Made by a program: the position numbers and the translations under genes. 8,383 nucleotides of DNA from Flavobacteriales bacterium UBA5871. Its GTDB lineage: Bacteria; Bacteroidota; Bacteroidia; Flavobacteriales_D; Crocinitomicaceae. The notes beneath the pieces were generated by a model. The model saw only the letters and a list, made by a program, of their open reading frames with translations. It ran no database searches and was not told the DNA's origin. Location of the stretch: contig DJFN01000195.1 of the NCBI GenBank assembly GCA_002432085.1, positions 1 to 8,383 of the forward strand, given 5' to 3'. Shown here in pieces: positions 1 to 5,571 of this stretch. Positions within the stretch are counted from its first letter, which is position 1. Every line of letters begins with the position of its first letter.

Positions 1-1
1 A

Positions 2-226
<225 letters not shown>

Positions 227-232
227 TGAAGC

Positions 233-265
233 AATTGGTCTGCAACGGTTGGTTGCAGACTAATT
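233..265 (+). other. 14-bp stem hairpin between atpE and atpF
   Basis: Inverted repeat: 233-246 pairs with 252-265 (13 Watson-Crick pairs plus one G-U at 237/261), with a 5-nt loop GGTTG. The core GTCTGCAAC / GTTGCAGAC (238-246 / 252-260) is a perfect 9-bp match. It starts 4 nt after the second atpE stop. No T-run follows (the 3' flank is CTTAACACAG), so it does not look like a normal intrinsic terminator. By inference it could stabilise the 3' end of atpE mRNA, mark a processing site, or partly attenuate transcription, any of which would help make subunit c in excess of the other subunits. Confidence 0.7.
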
Positions 266-299
266 CTTAACACAGAATGCTATTTAATTAATTAACGTT

Positions 300-794
300 A
301 TGGAATTAGTAACTCCCAATTTAGGCTTGATTTTTTGGACAGGGCTTGTATTCCTGCTCCTTTTGTTCATCTTGACGAAGTTCATCTGGAAGCCGATCAT
401 GAAATCGGTGAACGAGCGCGAGCAAAACATTGCTTCTGCTTTGGAGCTTGCTGAAACGACAAAAGCAGAGATGAAAGCAATGCAGGCGCAGAACGAGAAC
501 CTGTTGAAGGAAGCTCGTGCTGAGCGCGACGCTATCGTGAAAGACGCTAAGCAAACAGCTACGGATATGATCGAGCAGGCAAAAGCTGCTGCGAAAACTG
601 AAGCAGAAAAAGTAACTGCTGCTGCCCGTGCAACCATCAACGCGGAAAAAGCTGCTGCAATTGCTGAGCTGAAGACGCAGGTAGCGGCTATCTCCCTCGA
701 GATCGCTGAGACCATCATCCGCAAGGAGCTGTCGGCTGACGACAAACAAAAAGCATTGGCTGAGAAACTCGCCGGAGATATTAACCTGAACTAA
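300..794 (+). CDS. atpF: ATP synthase F0 subunit b
   Basis: Subunit b of the peripheral stalk, which holds the alpha/beta hexamer still against the rotating c-ring. The 164-aa product has one N-terminal membrane helix (about residues 8-28), the conserved KPIMKSVNERE junction (31-41), then a long Ala/Lys/Glu-rich helix to the C terminus that fits the parallel coiled-coil stalk. Length is close to the usual 155-175 aa. The start is bounded by an in-frame TAA at 285-287; the region before it is A/T-rich with no Shine-Dalgarno motif. It lies 73 nt after atpE and 9 nt before atpH. There is only one b-type gene in the window, so a b2 homodimer is expected rather than b/b'. Confidence 0.95.
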   Translation: MELVTPNLGLIFWTGLVFLLLLFILTKFIWKPIMKSVNEREQNIASALELAETTKAEMKAMQAQNENLLKEARAERDAIVKDAKQTATDMIEQAKAAAKTEAEKVTAAARATINAEKAAAIAELKTQVAAISLEIAETIIRKELSADDKQKALAEKLAGDINLN

Positions 795-803
795 TCCGGA
801 TCC

Positions 804-1337
804 ATGAAAAAGGCAACCGTTTCCATTCGTTACGCACAGGCACTGTTCGATCTGGCTGTTGAGAACAACACCGTCGAGGCTGTGAGCCGTGACATGGGTT
901 ACCTGACAAAAGTCAGCGAAGAGAACCGCGACTTCCAGTTGCTCCTTTCCAGTCCGATCATCAAGACGGAGAAAAAAGTAGCTGTCCTGAAAGAGATTTT
1001 CGGTGATTTTCAACCGGTTTCCTCCGGGTTCATCGCACTGATCGCGAAAAACGGTCGTGAGGCGATCCTCCCGGAAATTGCAAAAGCATACCTGGAGCTG
1101 GTCAAAAAAGCAAACAACATTACATCCATCACCATTGCAACGGCAACCAAGCTCGATGACGCTGTGAAAAAACAGATCCTCGACAAAGTAAAAGTTGGCG
1201 TGAAAGGCGAGCTGGAAGTGACGGAAGAAATCGACCCTTCGCTGATCGGCGGCTTTGTGGTACGCATGGGCGATATTCGCATCGATGCTTCCGTTGCATC
1301 GAAGCTAGGACAATTGAAACAACGTTTAACAAAATAA
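804..1337 (+). CDS. atpH: ATP synthase F1 subunit delta
   Basis: Subunit delta (the OSCP equivalent), which sits on top of F1 and joins the N-terminal tips of alpha to the b stalk. The 177-aa product opens with the typical helical N-domain signature RYAQALFDLA (9-18) and SSPIIKTEKK (49-58). It ends with the family's most conserved C-terminal segment, IDPSLIGGFVVRMGDIRIDA (143-162), then a final helix LGQLKQRL. Length matches the family (about 175-185 aa). It is 9 nt from atpF, consistent with co-transcription, and 35 nt before atpA. No truncation or frameshift is visible. Confidence 0.95.
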   Translation: MKKATVSIRYAQALFDLAVENNTVEAVSRDMGYLTKVSEENRDFQLLLSSPIIKTEKKVAVLKEIFGDFQPVSSGFIALIAKNGREAILPEIAKAYLELVKKANNITSITIATATKLDDAVKKQILDKVKVGVKGELEVTEEIDPSLIGGFVVRMGDIRIDASVASKLGQLKQRLTK

Positions 1338-1339
1338 GT

Positions 1340-1358
1340 AAGAGGAACGCCTCTTTTT
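1340..1358 (+). terminator. Small terminator-like hairpin between atpH and atpA
   Basis: AAGAGG (1340-1345) pairs with CCTCTT (1350-1355) around an AACG loop, and the 3' arm runs into a five-T tract (1354-1358). It begins 2 nt after the atpH stop and lies within the 35-nt gap before atpA. The geometry is that of a short intrinsic terminator, but the stem is only 6 bp and the T-run short, so at most partial termination or attenuation is inferred. A chance hairpin is quite possible. Confidence 0.4.
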
Positions 1359-1372
1359 AATCAGAGAACAAC

Positions 1373-2947
1373 ATGGCAGATGTTAAACCAGCAGAAGTTT
1401 CTGCAATTTTAAGAGAGCAACTTTCCGGTTTCCGTTCAGAAGCTGAGTTGCAGGAAGTAGGTACTGTACTCCAGATCGGTGACGGTATCGCACGTGTTTA
1501 CGGACTGACAGGTGTGCAGTACGGTGAATTGATCGAATTCGACGGTGGCTTGCAGGGAATCGCTTTGAACCTGGAAGAAGATAACGTAGGAGCAGTATTG
1601 CTCGGACGCTCTTCCTCCGTAAAAGAAGGTGATACCGTAAAACGCCTCGGACGCATCGCATCTGTCCATGTTGGAGAAGGTGTTGTTGGTCGTGTCGTAG
1701 ACACACTCGGTAACCCGATCGATGGTAAAGGACCAATCGCAGGCGAGCTGTATGAAATGCCGATCGAGCGTAAAGCTCCGGGTGTTATTTACCGTCAGCC
1801 GGTAACTGAGCCGCTTCAGACAGGTATCAAGGCGATCGACGCTATGATCCCGGTAGGTCGTGGTCAGCGTGAGCTCGTAATTGGTGACCGTCAGACAGGT
1901 AAAACAACTGTTTGTATCGATACCATCATTAACCAGAAAGAATTCTACGACCGCGGTGAGCCTGTATTCTGTATCTATGTAGCCATCGGTCAGAAAGGTT
2001 CTACAGTAGCGGGAATCGTTCAGAAACTGGAAGACGCAGGCGCTATGGCATACACCGTAGTAGTAGCGGCAAACGCTTCCGACCCTGCTCCGATGCAGTT
2101 CTACGCTCCGATGACCGGTGCGGCGATCGGTGAATACTTCCGCGATACAGGACGTCCTGCGCTGATCGTATTCGATGACCTTTCAAAACAAGCGGTAGCT
2201 TACCGTGAGGTATCCCTCCTGCTCCGTCGTCCGCCAGGTCGCGAGGCTTACCCGGGTGACGTATTCTACCTCCACTCCCGTCTGCTCGAGCGTGCGGCGA
2301 AAGTAATCGCTGACGACACGATTGCAGCTCAGATGAACGACCTTCCTGAGTCGCTGAAAGGCAAAGTGAAAGGTGGTGGTTCCCTGACGGCGCTTCCGAT
2401 CATCGAGACGCAGGCAGGTGACGTTTCCGCTTATATCCCGACAAACGTGATCTCTATCACCGATGGACAGATCTTCCTTGAGTCCGACCTCTTCAACGCC
2501 GGTATCCGTCCTGCGATCAACGTAGGTATCTCCGTATCCCGCGTAGGTGGTAACGCTCAGATCAAGTCGATGAAGAAAGTAGCGGGTACGCTGAAGCTCG
2601 ACCAGGCTCAGTACCGTGAGCTCGAGGCGTTCGCGAAATTCGGTTCCGACCTCGATGCGGCTACGAAATCCGTACTCGACAAAGGTGCCCGTAACGTGGA
2701 AATCCTGAAGCAGGCAGAAGGTGACCCGTTCCCGGTAGAGAAGCAGATTGCGATCATCTACGTTGGAACAAAAGGTCTGATCCAGAAAGTTCCTGTAGCG
2801 AAGGTGAAAGAATTCGAGAAAGAATTCCTCAACTACCTCGATGCAAAACACGCTGACGTACTCGTTCGCCTGAAAGCAGGTAAATACGAAGATGCAGACA
2901 CAGACGTGTTGTCGAAAGTAGCGAAAGAACTCGCTGATAAATATTAA
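1373..2947 (+). CDS. atpA: ATP synthase F1 subunit alpha
   Basis: Subunit alpha of the F1 catalytic head; it alternates with beta and binds nucleotide at the non-catalytic sites. The 524-aa product has the beta-barrel N-domain (about 25-95). The nucleotide-binding domain has Walker A GDRQTGKT (171-178) and a Walker B strand ending in LIVFDDL (264-270). The alpha signature [14 protein letters not shown] (380-393) contains Arg390, which by alignment to known alpha subunits is the arginine finger reaching into the catalytic beta site. A helical C-domain follows to KELADKY. It is slightly longer than the 513 aa of E. coli, with extra residues around 315-336 ([20 protein letters not shown]); I take this as phylum-typical rather than anomalous. 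The stop codon merges with the start of a repeat (2946 on), and atpG follows after 72 nt. Confidence 0.98.
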   Translation: MADVKPAEVSAILREQLSGFRSEAELQEVGTVLQIGDGIARVYGLTGVQYGELIEFDGGLQGIALNLEEDNVGAVLLGRSSSVKEGDTVKRLGRIASVHVGEGVVGRVVDTLGNPIDGKGPIAGELYEMPIERKAPGVIYRQPVTEPLQTGIKAIDAMIPVGRGQRELVIGDRQTGKTTVCIDTIINQKEFYDRGEPVFCIYVAIGQKGSTVAGIVQKLEDAGAMAYTVVVAANASDPAPMQFYAPMTGAAIGEYFRDTGRPALIVFDDLSKQAVAYREVSLLLRRPPGREAYPGDVFYLHSRLLERAAKVIADDTIAAQMNDLPESLKGKVKGGGSLTALPIIETQAGDVSAYIPTNVISITDGQIFLESDLFNAGIRPAINVGISVSRVGGNAQIKSMKKVAGTLKLDQAQYRELEAFAKFGSDLDAATKSVLDKGARNVEILKQAEGDPFPVEKQIAIIYVGTKGLIQKVPVAKVKEFEKEFLNYLDAKHADVLVRLKAGKYEDADTDVLSKVAKELADKY

Positions 2948-3011
2948 TTGAAAAGGTAAAATTGAAAATGGAGAAGGAAGCTTTTCCATTTTCAATTCTC
3001 AATTTTAAATT
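2946..3011 (+). repeat. AATTGAAAATGG-type inverted-repeat cluster between atpA and atpG
   Basis: Four related short units fill this gap. Two are direct (AATTGAAAAGG at 2946-2956; AATTGAAAATGG at 2960-2971) and two inverted (CCATTTTCAATT at 2986-2997; CAATTTTAAATT at 3000-3011). The central units form a nearly perfect 17-bp stem, 2960-2976 with 2981-2997 (one G-U at 2973/2984), around a GAAG loop. The first unit overlaps the atpA stop codon, and the repeat ends 8 nt before the atpG start. I recall similar AATTGAAAATGG / CCATTTTCAATT strings as dispersed intergenic repeats in Bacteroidota genomes; that is memory and inference, not checked here. The stem is not followed by a proper T-run, so it is a weak terminator candidate. 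Confidence 0.75.
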
Positions 3012-3019
3012 AGATTGGA

Positions 3020-3892
3020 ATGCCAAGTCTAAAGGAAATACGAAACAGGATCACTTCAGTAGGCTCGACCATGCAGATCACTTCAGCGATGAAGATGGTT
3101 TCTGCAGCGAAGCTGAAGCGTGCACAGGATGCGGTAACGCGTATGCGTCCGTATGCTGAAAAGCTCCAGGAAATCCTCGGGAACCTGAGTGCTTCACTCG
3201 ACCTTTCGGAAAACGCGCTGGCGACAGACCGCGGAACAGGAAAAATCCTGGTGATCTCAATCACATCCAACCGTGGTTTGTGCGGTGGCTTCAACAACAA
3301 CGTGATCAAGCGCACCAACCAGCTGATAACGCAGGAATACCCGAACAGCGACGTTAAGATCCTTACACTCGGAAAAAAAGGAAAAGACGCGTTCCGTCGT
3401 TCGGAAATGTTCTACACAAGTCCTGAAACGGACCGCGTGCCGGATATTTTCGCCGACCTGACGTTCGAGAACACGACTATTCTCGCCGAAGCAGCGATCA
3501 ACGGATTCCTGAAAGGAGAATTCGACCGTGTATTTGTGGTTTACAACAGCTTCCTGAACGCAGCTTCACAAGTGGTGAAAGTAGAGCAAATGCTGCCTAC
3601 TGTAGCTGCTGAACGCGAAACGGATATCGCTGTGGATTACATCTTCGAGCCTTCGAAAGAAGAGATCGTGGAAGAGCTGATCCCGAAATCGCTGAAAATC
3701 CTGTTGTTCAAAGCCCTGCTGGATTCCAACGCTTCCGAGCATGGAGCACGTATGACGGCGATGCACAAAGCAACGGATAACGCGAAAGAACTTCAGAAAA
3801 ACCTGAAGCTGAGCTATAACAAAGCTCGTCAGGCAGCAATTACCAATGAGATCCTCGAGATCGTAGGTGGTGCCGAAGCATTGAAATCGTAA
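3020..3892 (+). CDS. atpG: ATP synthase F1 subunit gamma
   Basis: Subunit gamma, the central rotor shaft that couples c-ring rotation to conformational change in the alpha/beta head. The 290-aa product begins with the hallmark MPSLKEIRNRI and STMQITSAMKMVSAAKLKRA (residues 17-36). It has the mid-domain motif ITSNRGLCGGFNNNV (about 80-94) and ends with the conserved C-terminal helix, including SEHGARMTAMHKATDNA, NKARQAAITNEILEIVGGAEA and a final LKS. Length is normal (E. coli 287). The start is fixed by homology, since the canonical N-terminal motif begins at the Met. No Shine-Dalgarno motif is visible; the upstream bases are the A/T-rich end of the repeat. It is the last gene of the operon: a strong terminator follows 20 nt after the stop, and no atpD or atpC is present. 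Confidence 0.97.
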   Translation: MPSLKEIRNRITSVGSTMQITSAMKMVSAAKLKRAQDAVTRMRPYAEKLQEILGNLSASLDLSENALATDRGTGKILVISITSNRGLCGGFNNNVIKRTNQLITQEYPNSDVKILTLGKKGKDAFRRSEMFYTSPETDRVPDIFADLTFENTTILAEAAINGFLKGEFDRVFVVYNSFLNAASQVVKVEQMLPTVAAERETDIAVDYIFEPSKEEIVEELIPKSLKILLFKALLDSNASEHGARMTAMHKATDNAKELQKNLKLSYNKARQAAITNEILEIVGGAEALKS

Positions 3893-3912
3893 GAAACGAA
3901 AACCAATACTTG

Positions 3913-3950
3913 AAGCCATCCCGATTCGTCCGGATGGCTTTTTGTTTTTT
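3913..3950 (+). terminator. Rho-independent terminator of the atp operon
   Basis: AAGCCATCC (3913-3921) pairs perfectly with GGATGGCTT (3932-3940) around a 10-nt loop. The 3' arm leads into a T-rich tract (3939-3950, TTTTTGTTTTTT). It lies 20 nt after the atpG stop codon and closes the operon. This is the best terminator in the window. Confidence 0.9.
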
Positions 3951-3955
3951 ACAAC

Positions 3956-3989
3956 TTTCGGAAAAAACACCGGTATTATTAATAATTTG
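3956..3989 (+). promoter_or_regulatory. Possible Bacteroidota-type promoter for the MFS gene
   Basis: The 166-bp gap between atpG and the MFS gene holds the terminator, then this A/T-rich stretch, then a G-poor leader of about 70 nt. TAATTTG at 3983-3989 resembles the Bacteroidota -7 element TAnnTTTG but is one base short, and TTTCG at 3956-3960 is a weak match to the -33 TTTG box at roughly suitable spacing. A promoter is expected here because the operon upstream is terminated, but the motif match itself is weak. Confidence 0.25.
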
Positions 3990-4058
3990 CCAACGCATCA
4001 TCATCTCCTATTCCACTTCACCAACTGATTCAACAGATACCAACAATCCGTCCGGAAC

Positions 4059-5354
4059 ATGAAAAAGACAAAAACAACAAAAGACAAATTCACTTCCTAC
4101 CAGGTTTTCGTCGTGACCATACTCGCGATCCTGCAATTCACCATCATCCTCGATTTTATGGTGCTTTCCCCACTGGGGCCAATCGTCATGGGTGAAATGA
4201 AGCTTTCGGCCGCTCAATTTTCGGCCGTCGTTTCCGCTTATGCCTTCAGTGCGTTCGCTTCCGGAATGCTGGCCGCCGGCTTTGCCGATAAATTCGACCG
4301 AAAACGGCTCTTACTGTTCTTCTACGCGGGTTTTATCATCGGAACGCTGTTCTGTGCCCTCGCAACCAATTACCCGGCGCTGATGGCCGCGCGTATCGTT
4401 ACGGGATTGTTCGGTGGTGTCATCGGCTCGATCGGTTTCGCCATCATTACCGACATTTTCCAGCTTTCCATGCGTGGTCGCGTGATGGGTTTCGTCCAGA
4501 TGGCGTTTTCCGCCAGCCAGATCCTCGGAATTCCGATCGGATTGTACCTTGCCAACACCTTCAACTGGCACATTCCATTCTATGCAATCGTAGGGTTTTC
4601 CATCTTCGTATGGATTTCGATTGTGATTTACCTAAAGCCGATCACCGATCACATTGCCGCGAACAAAGGGCGCAACGCTTTCCTGCATTTGTGGAAAACA
4701 CTCACCAATTCGAACTATGCACGCGGGTTCCTGGCTACAACATTGCTGGCCACCGGCGGTTTCATGCTGATGCCATTCGGGAGTAACTTCGCCACGCACA
4801 ACCTTGGTATTCCGATCGACGACCTGCCACTGCTGTATGCCATCACCGGGATATTTTCCATCGTGTTCGGGCCTATCATCGGCCGACTCAGCGATAAAAT
4901 GGGGAAATTCCGCATGTTCGTGATCGGATCGGTCATCGCCGGTGCATTTGTGGCCATTTACACGTCGTTGGGCGTTACACCGCTCTGGCTGGTTATCCTG
5001 CTGAACGTTTTGCTGTTCGTCGGTATTTCCGCCCGCATGATTTCCTCTTCGGCACTCGTAACGGCTGTTCCTTCACCGGCAGATCGTGGAGCTTTTATGA
5101 GCATCAACTCTTCGATTCAGCAGCTTTCGGGTGGTATTTCCGCTATGTTCGCCGGACTCATCGTTTACCAGTCCGCTGACGGCTACATGCACAATTATCC
5201 ACTGCTCGGACTTGTCGTAATTCTTTCCATGGTCGGCGCCGTGTTCCTGATGCGTATGCTCGATCGCATGGTGAAACGCAATATGACGGCTTCGCAACAA
5301 GCTGCGACGATTGCAACGGAAATGCAGGAACAGCAGGGATTGTCGGAATTCTAG
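4059..5354 (+). CDS. MFS transporter, drug-efflux-like (DHA1-type, 12 TM)
   Basis: Inner-membrane secondary transporter of the major facilitator superfamily, 431 aa. The hydrophobic pattern fits 12 helices in two halves separated by a polar loop at about 194-220. Family motifs: an acidic residue in TM1 (Asp32 in IILDFMVLSPLGP), motif A between TM2 and TM3 (G74-FADKFD-RKR83), a motif-B-like ARIVTGLFGG (111-120), a motif-C-like GIPIG in TM5 (157-161), and a second loop 8-9 motif A copy GRLSDKMGKFR (275-285). The TM1 Asp and motif C point to a proton antiporter exporting a small molecule, but the substrate cannot be told from sequence. The C-terminal tail is Gln/Glu-rich and cytosolic. It stands alone: the atp terminator is upstream and the next gene is convergent. 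No regulator is adjacent. Confidence 0.9.
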   Translation: MKKTKTTKDKFTSYQVFVVTILAILQFTIILDFMVLSPLGPIVMGEMKLSAAQFSAVVSAYAFSAFASGMLAAGFADKFDRKRLLLFFYAGFIIGTLFCALATNYPALMAARIVTGLFGGVIGSIGFAIITDIFQLSMRGRVMGFVQMAFSASQILGIPIGLYLANTFNWHIPFYAIVGFSIFVWISIVIYLKPITDHIAANKGRNAFLHLWKTLTNSNYARGFLATTLLATGGFMLMPFGSNFATHNLGIPIDDLPLLYAITGIFSIVFGPIIGRLSDKMGKFRMFVIGSVIAGAFVAIYTSLGVTPLWLVILLNVLLFVGISARMISSSALVTAVPSPADRGAFMSINSSIQQLSGGISAMFAGLIVYQSADGYMHNYPLLGLVVILSMVGAVFLMRMLDRMVKRNMTASQQAATIATEMQEQQGLSEF

Positions 5355-5384
5355 CAATTCAGCAGTGCAAAAATAACAGTGCTT

Positions 5385-5561
5385 TCACCACAAAGGAGCA
5401 AAGGTTCTTTTGACGTGCTTAACTCAAAAAGGGAGCAAAGGAAATCGTGTTCATCCGCTTCGGCGAATGAAAGTTGAGATACGATTTTAAAAAATTACCT
5501 GAAATCCCTTTGTTTCCTTAAGCAGCATGGGCGTTCATTAATCTTTGCTCCTTTGTGGTGA
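5385..5561. repeat. 177-bp nested palindromic element (REP/MITE-like)
   Basis: Perfect 19-bp terminal inverted repeats: TCACCACAAAGGAGCAAAG (5385-5403) and its reverse complement (5543-5561). Inside, complementary blocks nest in register: TGCTTAA 5416-5422 with 5518-5524; AAAGGGA 5428-5434 with 5505-5511; AAATCGT 5442-5448 with 5481-5487; TTCAT 5450-5454 with 5467-5471; and CGC 5456-5458 with 5463-5465, closing a TTCG loop. The 10-mer GGAGCAAAGG also recurs directly at 5395-5404 and 5432-5441. It fills most of the 217-bp gap between the convergent MFS and DUF5686 genes, ending 11 bp from the latter's stop. It has no coding potential and no clean target-site duplication (flanks TGCTT and TACTT differ by one base). 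By inference it is a non-autonomous dispersed repeat that may also act as a bidirectional terminator. Confidence 0.75.
5450..5471. other. C(UUCG)G-capped hairpin at the centre of the palindrome
   Basis: TTCAT (5450-5454) pairs with ATGAA (5467-5471), followed by a C/A mismatch (5455/5466), then CGC/GCG (5456-5458 / 5463-5465) closing a TTCG loop (5459-5462). C(UUCG)G is a known exceptionally stable RNA tetraloop, so this core should fold well in a plus-strand transcript. The minus strand would have a CGAA loop instead, which hints that plus-strand RNA is the structured form. Confidence 0.6.
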
Positions 5562-5571
5562 TACTTATCTA

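Noticed and set aside
321..1013. 230-codon minus-strand open frame across atpF and atpH
   Set aside because: Antisense to two certain genes and Cys/Phe/Ser-rich, as expected from reversed Lys/Glu/Ala codons; no homology-like features.
2183..2995. 270-codon minus-strand open frame across atpA
   Set aside because: It lies antisense to a highly conserved coding region, is low-complexity Arg/Phe/Val-rich, and has no recognisable domain. It is a codon-bias shadow of atpA.
2960..2997. Intrinsic terminator between atpA and atpG
   Set aside because: The stem is long enough, but it is A/T-rich and followed by CTCAATTTTAAATT rather than a continuous T-run; better described as a repeat-derived hairpin.
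2962..3159. Small plus-strand open frame (65 codons) starting in the atpA-atpG repeat and overlapping atpG
   Set aside because: Its N-terminal part is translated repeat sequence and the rest is an out-of-frame reading of the conserved atpG start; no family features.
5380..5566. Target-site duplication flanking the 177-bp palindrome
   Set aside because: The flanking 5-mers TGCTT and TACTT differ at one base, which is too weak to claim recent transposition.
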